Counted from the stretch's first letter, positions 1-11,140 are shown. The stretch: 64,000 nucleotides of DNA from Mycolicibacterium peregrinum (GCF_002102345.1 NZ_LQPP01000044.1:41494-105493); one strand, 5' to 3'. Numbers and translations are program-made. Notes: generated by a model not told the origin, from the letters alone.

Positions 1-117
1 GAGCAGGTCGGCGGCCTCCATCAGATCGGCGTCGATGGTCACCGAGCCCACGTAGTGCAGGTCGGCCTGCGTGACCGTGGCGCGGTGAATCTTGGATTTG
101 AGCATGGTGCGCTGCAT
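1..117 (-). CDS. panD: Aspartate 1-decarboxylase, 5' part only
   Basis: Pyruvoyl enzyme that converts L-aspartate to beta-alanine for pantothenate. Only the first 39 codons lie in the window; the reading frame runs off the left edge. The visible start MQRTMLKSKIHRATVTQADL is characteristic of PanD; the self-cleavage site GS, which generates the pyruvoyl group, is visible near residue 25 (YVGSVTIDADL). The ATG overlaps the panC stop by one base (TGATG) and follows a GGAGG ribosome site inside panC, so the two are translationally coupled. Published work on the M. tuberculosis 6C small RNA reported panD mRNA as a target; that RNA is encoded near 60.5 kb here. Confidence 0.95.
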   Translation of the reverse strand, partial: MQRTMLKSKIHRATVTQADLHYVGSVTIDADLMEAADLL

Positions 118-1061
118 CAGTTCCTCCAGGGCAGTTCGTGATTGTCGCCGTCGCCGACGCGGGGGTGCCCGTCGATGCCGGCGGACGCTCCGATGTCGAC
201 GGAAATGTTGTCCAGCAGCCGGGTTCGGCCCAGCCGGGCCGCCACCAGCAGCCTGGCCTGACCTTCGTTCGGCGCCGCGCCCAGCATCGGGTCGCGCACT
301 TCCAGGTAGTCGACGTCGATGGCGGGCACCTCGTCGAGCACGGCACGGGCCGCGTCGACGGCGGCCGACGCCCCGCCCGCGGCGGCGTACTTGCCGGCCA
401 GCAGTGCGGCCGACAATGCTCCGGCCTGCTCGCGCTCGTCGGCGTCGAGGTAGCGGTTGCGCGACGACATCGCCAGGCCGTCGGATTCGCGGACGATGGG
501 AACTCCGACGATCTGTACGTCGATGTTGAGGTCGGCGACCATCTGCCGGATCAAGGCCAGTTGCTGATAGTCCTTCTCGCCGAAGAACGCCCGGTCCGGG
601 CGGACGATCTGCAGCAGCTTGAGCACGACGGTCAGGACACCGGCGAAATGGCCGGGGCGCGACGCCCCTTCCAGCTCACCGCCGGCCGCCCCGGGCTGCA
701 CACTGGTGCGGGGGCCGTCGGGATACATGTCCGAACCCGTTGGGGTGAAAGCGATCTCGACGCCTTCGGCACGCAGGGCGGCCAGGTCCTCATCGAGGGT
801 GCGCGGGTAGGCGTCGAGGTCCTCGCCCGGCCCGAACTGCAGCGGGTTGACGAAGATCGACACGACGACGACCGCGCCGGGCACGCGCTTGGCCGCCCGG
901 ATCAACGTCAGGTGACCTTCGTGCAACGCACCCATGGTGGGCACGAGGGTGATCCGGCGCCCGCTGGTGCGCAGGGCTCGGCTGACGGCGGCGACGTCGG
1001 CGGGTGCCGAATAGACGTTCAGCTCGCCGGCGACGAACTTGGGCGTGTTGCTGGGGGTCAT
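117..1061 (-). CDS. panC: Pantothenate synthetase
   Basis: Condenses pantoate and beta-alanine with ATP, in the cytosol, to give pantothenate for CoA. 314 aa, normal for the mycobacterial enzyme. The nucleotidyltransferase HIGH-type motif PTMGALHEGH is at residues 41-50, the FGEKDYQQL segment near 160-168 and the KMSKS-like MSSRN at 198-202. It overlaps the DUF2520 gene upstream by four bases and panD downstream by one, so panD product (beta-alanine) and PanC are made from one message. Ortholog of Rv3602c by gene order. Confidence 0.97.
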   Translation of the reverse strand: MTPSNTPKFVAGELNVYSAPADVAAVSRALRTSGRRITLVPTMGALHEGHLTLIRAAKRVPGAVVVVSIFVNPLQFGPGEDLDAYPRTLDEDLAALRAEGVEIAFTPTGSDMYPDGPRTSVQPGAAGGELEGASRPGHFAGVLTVVLKLLQIVRPDRAFFGEKDYQQLALIRQMVADLNIDVQIVGVPIVRESDGLAMSSRNRYLDADEREQAGALSAALLAGKYAAAGGASAAVDAARAVLDEVPAIDVDYLEVRDPMLGAAPNEGQARLLVAARLGRTRLLDNISVDIGASAGIDGHPRVGDGDNHELPWRN

Positions 1062-2056
1062 CCGTGACTCGTTTCAGGGCGGTTTTCGGGGCCAGTTTCC
1101 GGGCTCGCCTCCCGGAGAGCTGCGAGCACGCCCGCAGGCGCGTGGGCACGTTGGGCCGTACGCAGTGAGTCGGCCCGATATGCCTGGGCCAGTTGAGGAT
1201 CCAGTGCGCGTAGCGCATTCAGATGTGCGGTCACCGCAGCGGCATCCCCGCGTGCCACGGGTCCGGTCAACGCGGCCTGGCCGCGTTGCATCGCGTTGTC
1301 CAGAGCGGCCCGGGCCAGCGGGCCGACCACACGTTCGGGCAGGCCACCGGGTGCATCGTCGACGAGTTCCTGACCGAGCAGCTCCTGCCCGCGCAAAGCG
1401 GCCCGCAGGGCGTCGACCGCATCGAGCACCAGCGTGACCAGGTGGTTGCTGGCATGCGCCAGTGCCGCGTGGTACTGCGTTCTGGCGTGCTCGGGCACCC
1501 GGAACGGCTCACCACCGATTTCGAGCACCAGCGACTGGCCGATCGCGTATCCCACCTCATCGGCGGCGGTGATCCCGAAGCAGGTGTCGGGCAGCCGCGC
1601 GATGTCCTCGTCCGAGCCGGTGAAGGTCATCGCCGGATGGATGGCCAGTGGAATGCATCCCTGCTCGGTCAGCGGGGCCAGCACTGTGACCCCGTTCGCA
1701 CCGGAGGTGTGCACCACGATCGTGCCGGGCCGCACCGCACCGGTGGCGGCCAGACCCGACACCAGAGACGGCAGCTCGGAATCGGGGACCGTCAACAACA
1801 GCAGTTCGGCCCGCTGGGCCACCTCGGGAACCGGCAGGACGGAGGTTTCGGGCAGCCGGCGCTGCGCCCGCAGCCGCGACGCCTCGGATATCGCGCTGCA
1901 GGCCACCACCACGTGTTCGACGCGTTCCAGCGCATAGCCCAACGCCGTGCCCACCCGACCAGCGGAAATGACGCCGACGCTGAGCCTGGCCGGACGCAAT
2001 CCCTCAGGCGGGGACCACCCGTTCGCAGGGGGCTGCTGCATCGCAGACGACCTCAC
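1058..2056 (-). CDS. Rossmann-like and DUF2520 domain protein (Rv3603c type)
   Basis: NAD(P)-binding-like protein found next to panC in actinobacteria; its reaction is not established. About 332 aa. A Rossmann glycine pattern GVISAGRVGTALG lies at residues 28-40, followed by a C-terminal helical DUF2520 half with the HPAMTF segment. Two starts are possible: GTG at 2056, or ATG at 2041, which has GAGG about nine bases upstream. The resemblance is to ketopantoate reductase/6-phosphogluconate dehydrogenase-type folds, so a ketopantoate-reducing role in pantothenate synthesis is possible but is inference from position. Confidence 0.85.
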   Translation of the reverse strand: MRSSAMQQPPANGWSPPEGLRPARLSVGVISAGRVGTALGYALERVEHVVVACSAISEASRLRAQRRLPETSVLPVPEVAQRAELLLLTVPDSELPSLVSGLAATGAVRPGTIVVHTSGANGVTVLAPLTEQGCIPLAIHPAMTFTGSDEDIARLPDTCFGITAADEVGYAIGQSLVLEIGGEPFRVPEHARTQYHAALAHASNHLVTLVLDAVDALRAALRGQELLGQELVDDAPGGLPERVVGPLARAALDNAMQRGQAALTGPVARGDAAAVTAHLNALRALDPQLAQAYRADSLRTAQRAHAPAGVLAALREASPETGPENRPETSHG

Positions 2057-2121
2057 AGGTTGAAATAGTTCTACGTTCCAGTCCCGCGTTGCGGGTACCG
2101 GACGGTCGTCACGAGACTAGC

Positions 2122-3642
2122 TCACTCCTCGCGGCGCCTGCGACGCCCGCCTTCGGGGCGACCTGCCTGAAACCGTGCCAGCAGGTCGTTCACCGACTGT
2201 CCGTCGGCATGATGCCCGTTCGGCGGCTCAGGCTCGTCGTCGCTGCGGTGCCGCGACGCCCGACGCGGCGGCTCGGGTGGCTGCGAGGACTCGGTGGCCA
2301 AGGCCGGCGACGGCTGAGCCGGCGCTGGTCGACCGGGATCGACTCCGGCTGAATGACGGCCTCGGGGCGGTTCGGGAGCCTGGCCCGGTGACATCGCGGG
2401 CGCCGGAGCCGCTTCGGGTTCAGGGGCCGGTTCGGGGGCCGGCGCTGGTTCGGGGGCCGGCGCTGGTTCGGCCGTGGGAACGGGACCCGACACCGGGGTT
2501 GATTCGGGGGCGCGCCGGCGCCCGACGTACTCGGTTTCAGCGCCGTTCTGGCCCACCGGGGCAGCCCAGTTGCTGCCCGGCGCGCCCGCAGGAATCCATT
2601 GCCCCTCGGCGGGTGCCGGTTGCCAGCCCGTGGCGGCGGGTTCGGCAGCCGGTGCCGGTGCGGGCTCGGGCTCCGGGGCTTCGATGGTGGGTGACGGCTG
2701 CATCGGCGGCATCGTCGGCGGGGGTGGGGGCGGCGCCCAGGTCGAGGGCGGCTCAGGCAGCCTGCGGGCGGCCGGCTGAGGTTTCGGCTCCGGCCGCGGC
2801 TGGGGCTCCGGCCGTGCCTGAGGCTGAGGTTGGGGCTGCGGTTCCGGTCGGGGCTCCGGCCGAGACCCTGGTTGCGGTTCTGGCCGCGGCTGAGGCTGGG
2901 GTTCCTGGCGCGGGGGTTCCGGCTGACGCGGGGTTTCCTGCTGACGAGCCGGTTCCGGCTGACGCCGGCGACGGCGGGCCGGTTCACCGGCAGGGGTCGG
3001 CCGCGACGGCAGCCGATGCACCCCGCCCGAGGTCCCCCAGTCGCCCTCCGGTGGATGCGGTTCGGCCGGGACATCGATGATCGGGCTTTCCTGCGTGCGC
3101 GACATGCGAATGTCGGTGACCTCGACCGCCGGGATGTCCAGGCGGCTGGCGGTGACCCGGCCGGCGGTCCGCACCGCGCTCTTGTCGGTCTCGATGGCCG
3201 GTCGATCCACCAGCTCGGTGTCGAACAGGATCTCGAGGTTCGCCCGCAACGCGGCCAGCTCGGAGCGCAGTGCGGCCACCTCATCGGCGGCCTGGGCACG
3301 CAGCTCGGAGGCCAGCTCCCGGCGCAACTGGGTCTCGACGGTCAGCTCGTACTCGCGCCGCGCCGAGATCTCGCGATCCAGCTGCAGGTCGTAGACGAAC
3401 TTCAGATCACGGGCCTTGGCCTGGTCCAGGTCACTCTGGCGCCGGTAGATGACGGAGACGAAGGCCGCCACCACGGCAGCCCACAGGGCCAGGATGACGG
3501 CGAGCTTCAGCAACTCGACGCGATCGGTGAACACCAATGCGGAACTGGCCAGAATGGCTAGCACCAGCAATACCGTTAAGAGCAGCCAGCCTGGCCTTCG
3601 GCCGCCGCGCCGTGGCCGGCCGCCGCGGGGCAGAACGGTCAT
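2122..3642 (-). CDS. DUF6779 membrane protein with proline-rich tail (Rv3604c type)
   Basis: Membrane protein of unknown function. After a basic N-terminus there are two hydrophobic segments (LLLTVLLVLAILASSALVF and LAVILALWAAVVAAFVSVIY), then a charged coiled-coil-like stretch rich in E, R, A and L, then roughly 300 residues of Pro/Glu/Gln/Arg-rich low complexity. I chose ATG 3642 because a TACAGT -10 box lies six bases before it, as in leaderless transcripts; an in-frame ATG at 3669 would add nine residues. The disordered tail suggests a cytoplasmic or wall-spanning scaffold, which is inference. Confidence 0.8.
   Translation of the reverse strand: MTVLPRGGRPRRGGRRPGWLLLTVLLVLAILASSALVFTDRVELLKLAVILALWAAVVAAFVSVIYRRQSDLDQAKARDLKFVYDLQLDREISARREYELTVETQLRRELASELRAQAADEVAALRSELAALRANLEILFDTELVDRPAIETDKSAVRTAGRVTASRLDIPAVEVTDIRMSRTQESPIIDVPAEPHPPEGDWGTSGGVHRLPSRPTPAGEPARRRRRQPEPARQQETPRQPEPPRQEPQPQPRPEPQPGSRPEPRPEPQPQPQPQARPEPQPRPEPKPQPAARRLPEPPSTWAPPPPPPTMPPMQPSPTIEAPEPEPAPAPAAEPAATGWQPAPAEGQWIPAGAPGSNWAAPVGQNGAETEYVGRRRAPESTPVSGPVPTAEPAPAPEPAPAPEPAPEPEAAPAPAMSPGQAPEPPRGRHSAGVDPGRPAPAQPSPALATESSQPPEPPRRASRHRSDDEPEPPNGHHADGQSVNDLLARFQAGRPEGGRRRRREE
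2433..2468. repeat. 18-bp perfect tandem repeat, two copies, in the DUF6779 gene
   Basis: The unit CGGGGGCCGGCGCTGGTT occurs at 2433-2450 and again at 2451-2468. Read on the minus strand it encodes a six-residue EPAPAP unit in the proline-rich tail. In-frame repeats like this tend to vary in copy number between strains. Confidence 0.85.
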
Positions 3643-3648
3643 GCGCCG

Positions 3649-3654
3649 ACTGTA
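3649..3654 (-). promoter_or_regulatory. -10 box of a leaderless promoter for the DUF6779 gene
   Basis: On the minus strand the hexamer TACAGT (TANNNT) ends six bases before ATG 3642. This spacing puts the transcription start at the A of the start codon. No clear -35 element is visible. It would allow DUF6779, DUF2520, panC and panD to be transcribed separately from the folate block. Confidence 0.45.
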
Positions 3655-3720
3655 CCTGTCACGGGTCATCTAGCCCGGGGACCGCTGCGGCGATTCGGCC
3701 AACTACCTGGCCGAAATCGT

Positions 3721-4197
3721 TCACTCGGTGGCGGTATCGCCGTTGTCCGGTGGTTCCTCCGGGGACTTGCAGCAGTGCTGCAGCCACACCGCCGCGACGA
3801 TCAGCGCCACTGCACTGAGCGCGGCCACCACCGCGCCGGGCGTGTCCTCGCCGGCCACCCTCAGATCGCCGCGCCGGGGCAGCAAGTAGACCAGCACCCC
3901 GATCCACCAGCCCGCCACGATGGCGCCGACCCAGGCCGACGCCTTGGCGATGACAACGGACCGGGCGACGGTGAGCGGGTGCAGCCGGCCCGCCCCTACC
4001 CCGATCTGTCCGTCGTTGATCTTGGCCCGCACGTACAACGCCCAGCCCGCCTCGGCGATCGCGACCGCCAGCAGGGAGAGTCCGGTCCAGATCGTGAGCG
4101 GGGGGAACCACCGGTAGAGCACTCCGACCAGGACGTAACCGACGATGGCGACGACAGCCACCGCACCGGCCAGGTCGCGCTTGCGGGTCGGACCCAT
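3721..4197 (-). CDS. DUF3180 membrane protein (Rv3605c type)
   Basis: Small integral membrane protein, 158 aa, of unknown function, always seen beside the folate genes in actinobacteria. Four hydrophobic segments are visible: AVAVVAIVGYVLVGVLY, IWTGLSLLAVAIAEAGWALYV, a segment around WVGAIVAGWWIGVLVYLL and AVVAALSAVALIVAAVWL. The start MGPTRKRDL is the ATG at 4197, which overlaps the folK stop by one base; longer open reading upstream in this frame is only shadow of folK. No enzymatic motif is seen. Confidence 0.9.
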   Translation of the reverse strand: MGPTRKRDLAGAVAVVAIVGYVLVGVLYRWFPPLTIWTGLSLLAVAIAEAGWALYVRAKINDGQIGVGAGRLHPLTVARSVVIAKASAWVGAIVAGWWIGVLVYLLPRRGDLRVAGEDTPGAVVAALSAVALIVAAVWLQHCCKSPEEPPDNGDTATE

Positions 4198-4733
4198 CAG
4201 TCGGCCGCCGGTTCGGTGTGAAAGTCCAGCGCCAGATCGGTGGGCCTGACCCCGGCGCGCTCGGCGGGGTCGATCTCCTCGAGCAGGTGTGCGACCCGCC
4301 GGGACCGGCCGACGACGGTCAACGTGGCATCCGGATCCACCGCCAGCCACGGGATCAGGACGAAGGCGCGCAGGTGAGCCAGCGGGTGCGGCAGCGTCAG
4401 GTCCTCGTCGCGGGACAACACTTCCACGTCGCCGTCATGGCAGGTGACCAGGTCGACGTCGAGGGTGCGCGGGCCCCACTTCTGCTCCCGGACCCGGTCG
4501 GCCTCCTCCTCGAGCCGCTGGCCGCGCCGCAGCCAGTCGTGGCAATCGAGGCCCGGGTCATCGGCGAGCAGTACCGCATTCAGGAAGGGACTCTGTTCGA
4601 CCCCGCCCCAGGCGTCGGTCTCGAACACCGGCGACACCGCGCGAACCGCGCTCCCCAGTCCGTCCACCACCGACTGCAACCGGGCCAGCCGGTCGCCGAT
4701 GTTCGATCCGATCGAAAGGACGGTGGATGTCAT
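4197..4733 (-). CDS. folK: HPPK, 2-amino-4-hydroxy-6-hydroxymethyldihydropteridine pyrophosphokinase
   Basis: Transfers pyrophosphate from ATP to 6-hydroxymethyl-dihydropterin, the step before dihydropteroate synthase. 178 aa. The HPPK pattern is clear: SIGSNIGDR near residues 7-15, the NAVL strand, the RWGPRTLDVDL-type signature (here KWGPRTLDVDL, carrying the Mg-binding Asp pair) and LPHPLAHLRAFVL. The ATG at 4733 overlaps the folB stop (ATGA), so the pair is coupled. Ortholog of Rv3606c. Confidence 0.97.
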   Translation of the reverse strand: MTSTVLSIGSNIGDRLARLQSVVDGLGSAVRAVSPVFETDAWGGVEQSPFLNAVLLADDPGLDCHDWLRRGQRLEEEADRVREQKWGPRTLDVDLVTCHDGDVEVLSRDEDLTLPHPLAHLRAFVLIPWLAVDPDATLTVVGRSRRVAHLLEEIDPAERAGVRPTDLALDFHTEPAAD

Positions 4734-5104
4734 TGGGCACCCCCACGGCGCGACCGGCGGGCCACCACCGCGACATCGTCGAAGGTCAGCGGAATCGGGG
4801 CGCTCGGCTTGTGCACGACAACCTCGACCGCGTGCAGACGCTCGTCGGACATGATGGCGTCGGCGATCTCGGCCGAGACAGTCTCGATGAGATTCCGCGG
4901 CGGGCCCGCGACGATGTCGGCGGCCAGCTGGGCCAGTGCGCCGTAATCGAGAGTGTCGGCGAGATCGTCGGTGGCCGCGGCCCGGCGCAGATCTACCCAT
5001 GCCGTGATGTCGACGACGAACTCCTGGCCGTCGCGCCGTTCATGGTCGAAAACACCGTGGTTGCCGCGAACCCGTAAGCCGCGCAACTCAATCCGATCAG
5101 CCAA
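4730..5104 (-). CDS. folB: Dihydroneopterin aldolase
   Basis: Converts 7,8-dihydroneopterin to 6-hydroxymethyl-dihydropterin and glycolaldehyde. 124 aa, the usual size. The sequence opens LADRIELRGLRVRGNHGVFD, matching the start of the family, with the glutamate of the DHNA site and the VHKPSAPI segment (catalytic Lys) near the end. No ATG or GTG lies at the expected place; the start is the TTG at 5102-5104, inside the last codons of folP. That start gives the family's normal N-terminus. Ortholog of Rv3607c. Confidence 0.93.
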   Translation of the reverse strand: MADRIELRGLRVRGNHGVFDHERRDGQEFVVDITAWVDLRRAAATDDLADTLDYGALAQLAADIVAGPPRNLIETVSAEIADAIMSDERLHAVEVVVHKPSAPIPLTFDDVAVVARRSRRGGAQ

Positions 5105-5954
5105 CCTGACCTCCAGATTCCCAGGCTCCCAGTACGGCGAGCGCGTCGACGGAAGCCACCACATCGTGCACCCGAACACCCCAGGCTCCGTGCTGGGCCG
5201 CCAGCAACGAGATCGCCGCGGTGGCGGTCTCCCGGCCGTCGGGTGGCCGCAGGGTTCCGTCCGGCCCGGACAGCAGGGCACCGAGGAAGCGTTTGCGTGA
5301 CGCACCGACCAACACGGGGATCCCGGTCGCGATGAATTCGGGCAAGGCATGCAAGAGGGCCCAATTGTGCTGCGCGGTCTTGGCGAATCCCAGCCCAGGG
5401 TCGATGATCAACCGCTCCGGGGCAACGCCCGCCGCAACCGCGGCGTCGACCGCGGACAGCAGTTCGGCCCTAACCTCGGCCACCACATCTCCGTAGCCCG
5501 GAGCACGGTGCGGCTGCTCGGCGCCGACCGAACGCCAGTGCATCAGGATCCACGGCACCCCGGCCTCGGCGAGCAGCGGCGCCATGTTCGGGTCGGCCAG
5601 GCCGCCGGACACGTCGTTGACGATGTGCGCGCCGTGTTCCAGCGCCACTCTCGCCACATCCGCATGCATGGTGTCGATGCTGACCGTGATGCCTTGGGAG
5701 GCAAGCGCTTCGATGACGGGGGCGACCCGGGCCGCCTCCACCGCGGGGTCGATGCGCACCGCACCGGGCCGGGTCGATTCCCCGCCCACGTCGATGATCG
5801 CCGCCCCAGCCGCGGCCAGCGCCAGCCCGTGTTCGACCGCGCGGTCGCGGTCGATGAACCTGCCACCGTCGGAGAAGGAATCGTCGGTGACATTCACCAC
5901 CCCCATGACCTGCACGCGCTTCCCGCGAAGGTCCATCGGCTCGGGTGGGTTCAC
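5097..5954 (-). CDS. folP: Dihydropteroate synthase
   Basis: Joins 6-hydroxymethyl-dihydropterin pyrophosphate and p-aminobenzoate; this is the sulfonamide target. 285 aa. Signatures seen are VMGVVNVTDDSFSDGG near residues 16-31, IDVGGESTRPGA near 54-65, the NDVSGG loop, the LIIDPGLGFAKT pterin-binding segment and the GASRKRFLG loop. The ATG at 5954 overlaps the folE stop by four bases. Mycobacteria also carry a second FolP-like protein elsewhere; this one sits in the folate operon and corresponds to folP1 (Rv3608c). Confidence 0.97.
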   Translation of the reverse strand: MNPPEPMDLRGKRVQVMGVVNVTDDSFSDGGRFIDRDRAVEHGLALAAAGAAIIDVGGESTRPGAVRIDPAVEAARVAPVIEALASQGITVSIDTMHADVARVALEHGAHIVNDVSGGLADPNMAPLLAEAGVPWILMHWRSVGAEQPHRAPGYGDVVAEVRAELLSAVDAAVAAGVAPERLIIDPGLGFAKTAQHNWALLHALPEFIATGIPVLVGASRKRFLGALLSGPDGTLRPPDGRETATAAISLLAAQHGAWGVRVHDVVASVDALAVLGAWESGGQVG

Positions 5955-6568
5955 TTCCGAAGGATCAGTTCCAGCGCTTCGGCCCGAGAAGCCTTGTCGG
6001 TCTTGAACTGTCCCCGTACCGCCGACGTGGTGGTGACCGCGCCCGGCTTGCGCACCCCGCGCATGGCCATGCAGAGGTGCTCGGCCTCGATCACCACGAT
6101 GGCTCCGCGCGGATCGAGCTTGCGCATCAGTGCGTCGGCGATCTGAGCGGTCAGGCGCTCCTGCACCTGCGGGCGCTTGGAGTACAGGTCGACCAGACGC
6201 GCGATCTTCGACAGCCCGGTCACCCGGCCGTCCACCCCGGGGATGTAGCCGACGTGGGCCACCCCATGGAACGACACCAGGTGATGCTCACACGTGGAGT
6301 ACATCGGGATCTGCTTGACCAGCACGAGCTCGTCGTGCTCCTCGTCGAAGGTGGTGTTGAGCACCGCGTCCGGGTCGGTGTACAGACCGGCCATCAGCTC
6401 TTTGTACGCACGCGCCACGCGGGCCGGGGTATCCAGCAGACCCTGACGATCCGGGTCCTCACCGATGGCGATCAGCAGCTCACGTACAGCCGCCTCGGCG
6501 CGCGGTTGATCGAACACCCGCGTCGCCGTATCGGTGTTGTTGTGATGCTCGCGCAACGACTGCGACAT
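5951..6568 (-). CDS. folE: GTP cyclohydrolase I
   Basis: Zinc enzyme for the first step of folate synthesis, from GTP to dihydroneopterin triphosphate. 205 aa. The zinc-binding and catalytic elements are visible: MYSTCEHHLVSFHGVAHVGY (Cys and His ligands), GRVTGLSKIARLVD, and EAEHLCMAMRG carrying the second zinc Cys. The start ATG at 6568 follows GGAGG at the right spacing; the open frame upstream of it is a shadow of ftsH. It lies 20 bases after the ftsH stop, so it is probably read through from ftsH. Ortholog of Rv3609c. Confidence 0.97.
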   Translation of the reverse strand: MSQSLREHHNNTDTATRVFDQPRAEAAVRELLIAIGEDPDRQGLLDTPARVARAYKELMAGLYTDPDAVLNTTFDEEHDELVLVKQIPMYSTCEHHLVSFHGVAHVGYIPGVDGRVTGLSKIARLVDLYSKRPQVQERLTAQIADALMRKLDPRGAIVVIEAEHLCMAMRGVRKPGAVTTTSAVRGQFKTDKASRAEALELILRK

Positions 6569-6587
6569 CGAAGCCTCCGTTCTCGGA

Positions 6588-8912
<2,325 letters not shown>

Positions 8913-9032
8913 CGATCACTCGGCCGAGTTCGGCCCGGTCCTTCCAACGTGCGCAGTTGAGAGTTTTAGGCTACCGCTACACCAACGTCCGGCAGTTCCC
9001 GACGGTATCTAGCCGACGGCGGGCCGCTGTGC

Positions 9033-9968
9033 TTGGGTGAGATCGTGCTCACACCAACCGAACGGTTAGTCGATACCAATGGCGTGACGTTGAAGGTGAT
9101 CGAGGCGGGTGAACGCGGAAATCCGGTGGCGGTGCTGACCCATGGGTTTCCCGAGCTCGCCTACTCATGGCGCCATCAGATCCCGGTTCTGGCCGCAGCC
9201 GGCTACCACGTTCTGGTCCCCGACCAGCGCGGTTACGGTGGCTCCTCCCGCCCCGACGCCATCGACGCCTACAACATCACCGAGCTGACCGCCGACATCG
9301 CGGGGTTGCTCGATGATGTCGGCGCCGAGAAGGCGGTGTTGATCGGCCACGACTGGGGCTCGCCCGTCGCCACCAATTTTCCGTTGTTCTTCCCCGACCG
9401 GGTCTCCGCTGTGGCCGCGCTGAGCGTGCCCCCGGTCCCGCGCGCACCCGCGCCGCCGACGCAGATCTGGCGCAAGATCGTCGGCGACAACTTCTTCTAC
9501 ATCCTGTATTTCCAGGAGCCCGGGGTTGCCGACGCCGCGCTGGGCGCCGATGTCCGTCAGTCCCTACGCCGCATGGTCGCGATGGAAGGCATTAGTGCTC
9601 CCCCCGACAGCCTGTCTGATCGCCCGTTGCCGCCGCTGCCGGACTGGATCAGCCCCGACGAGTTCGAGCATTACGTGCAGGCCTACACCGAGACCGGCTT
9701 CACCGGGCCACTGAACTGGTACCGCAACTTCGACCGGAACTGGGAGCTCACCGAGAACACCCCGGCATCGACCATCACGGTCCCGATGCTGTTCGTGGCC
9801 GGGACCGCCGATCCGGTGTTGAGCTTCACCCCGCGCGACCGGGTGCGGGACGTGGTGACCGGCGACTATCGCGAGGTGTTGATCGACGGCGCGGGGCACT
9901 GGCTGCAGCAGGAGCGGCCCGATGAGGTGAACAAGGAGCTGTTGGAGTTCCTGGAGGAAGTGAAATGA
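9033..9968 (+). CDS. ephA: Epoxide hydrolase, EphA type
   Basis: Alpha/beta-hydrolase that opens epoxides; in mycobacteria proposed for lipid detoxification. 311 aa from TTG 9033, or 307 aa from the in-frame GTG at 9045. The oxyanion-hole motif HGFPELAYSWRHQ, the nucleophile elbow GHDWGSP with the Asp nucleophile, the FFYILYFQEPG cap segment, the acid in AGTADPVL and the catalytic His in DGAGHWLQQERP are all present. The protein closely follows M. tuberculosis EphA (Rv3617). Its stop overlaps the next start (ATGA), so it is co-translated with the flavin monooxygenase. Confidence 0.92.
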   Translation: MGEIVLTPTERLVDTNGVTLKVIEAGERGNPVAVLTHGFPELAYSWRHQIPVLAAAGYHVLVPDQRGYGGSSRPDAIDAYNITELTADIAGLLDDVGAEKAVLIGHDWGSPVATNFPLFFPDRVSAVAALSVPPVPRAPAPPTQIWRKIVGDNFFYILYFQEPGVADAALGADVRQSLRRMVAMEGISAPPDSLSDRPLPPLPDWISPDEFEHYVQAYTETGFTGPLNWYRNFDRNWELTENTPASTITVPMLFVAGTADPVLSFTPRDRVRDVVTGDYREVLIDGAGHWLQQERPDEVNKELLEFLEEVK

Positions 9969-11140
9969 GTCCGTTGAATTTCGGCGTCTTCATCACGCCG
10001 TTCCACCCGGTCGGCCAATCCCCCACCACCGCACTGCAATACGACATGGACCGGGTCGAGGCGCTGGACCGGCTGGGCTACGACGAAGCCTGGTTCGGCG
10101 AACATCATTCCGGCGGTTACGAACTCATCGCCTGTCCTGAGGTGTTCATCGCCGCCGCAGCCGAGCGGACCAAGCACATCCGGCTGGGCACCGGCGTGGT
10201 CTCCCTGCCCTATCACCACCCGCTCATGGTGGCCGACCGGTGGGTGCTGCTCGACCACCTCACCCGCGGCCGGGTGATGTTCGGAACCGGACCGGGTGCG
10301 CTGCCGTCGGACGCCTACATGATGGGCATCGACCCGGTGGATCAGCGGCCGATGATGCAGGAATCCCTGGAGGCGATCCTGGCGTTGTTCCGCGCCGCAC
10401 CCGATGAACGGATCGACCGCAAGACCGACTGGTTCACCCTGCGGGACGCCGCGCTGCACATCCGTCCCTACACTTGGCCGTATCCGGAAATCTCCACCGC
10501 GGCAATGGTTTCCCCATCCGGACCACGGCTGGCCGGCGCCTTGGGCACGTCGCTGCTGTCCTTGTCGATGTCGGTACCCGGCGGCTACGCGGCCATCGAG
10601 ACCACCTGGGACACCGTGCGCGATCAGGCTGCCAAATCCGGCCGGCCCGAGCCCGACCGGAAAGACTGGCGGGTGCTCGGCATCATCCACCTCGCCGACA
10701 CCCGCGAGCAGGCCATCGAGGACTGCACGTACGGCCTGCAGGATTTCGCCAACTACTTCGGCGCAGCGGGTTTCGTGCCGCTCTCCGAGAAAGTCGAGGG
10801 AACGCGCTCCCCGTACGAGTTCGTGGAGAACTATGCGGCAGGCGGTAATTGCTGCATCGGCACCACGGCGGACGCGATCGCCTACATCCAGGACCTGCTT
10901 GACCGTTCCGGCGGGTTCGGCACCCTCCTGCTTCTCGGTCACGACTGGGCACCACCGGCGGCGACGTTCCACTCCTACGAACTGTTCGCCCGTGAGGTGA
11001 TCCCACACTTCAAAGGCCAACTCACGGCGGCACGGGCATCGCACGACTGGGCCAAGGGCATGCGGGATCAACTGCTGGGCCGCGCCGGGCAGGCGATCGT
11101 CAACGCGATCACCGAACACACGTCCGAGGAGAAGAACTGA
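9965..11140 (+). CDS. LLM-class flavin-dependent monooxygenase (Rv3618 type)
   Basis: Luciferase-like flavin or F420 oxidoreductase, 391 aa; substrate unknown. The TIM-barrel signatures are visible: an N-terminal FGVFITPFHP strand, DEAWFGEHHSGG, the IRLGTGVVSLPYHHPLMVADR segment and GRVMFGTGPGALPSDAYMMG. It is coupled by ATGA overlaps to the epoxide hydrolase before it and by a one-base overlap to the dehydrogenase after it. The three could act in sequence on one oxidised substrate; that is inference from the operon. Confidence 0.9.
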   Translation: MSPLNFGVFITPFHPVGQSPTTALQYDMDRVEALDRLGYDEAWFGEHHSGGYELIACPEVFIAAAAERTKHIRLGTGVVSLPYHHPLMVADRWVLLDHLTRGRVMFGTGPGALPSDAYMMGIDPVDQRPMMQESLEAILALFRAAPDERIDRKTDWFTLRDAALHIRPYTWPYPEISTAAMVSPSGPRLAGALGTSLLSLSMSVPGGYAAIETTWDTVRDQAAKSGRPEPDRKDWRVLGIIHLADTREQAIEDCTYGLQDFANYFGAAGFVPLSEKVEGTRSPYEFVENYAAGGNCCIGTTADAIAYIQDLLDRSGGFGTLLLLGHDWAPPAATFHSYELFAREVIPHFKGQLTAARASHDWAKGMRDQLLGRAGQAIVNAITEHTSEEKN

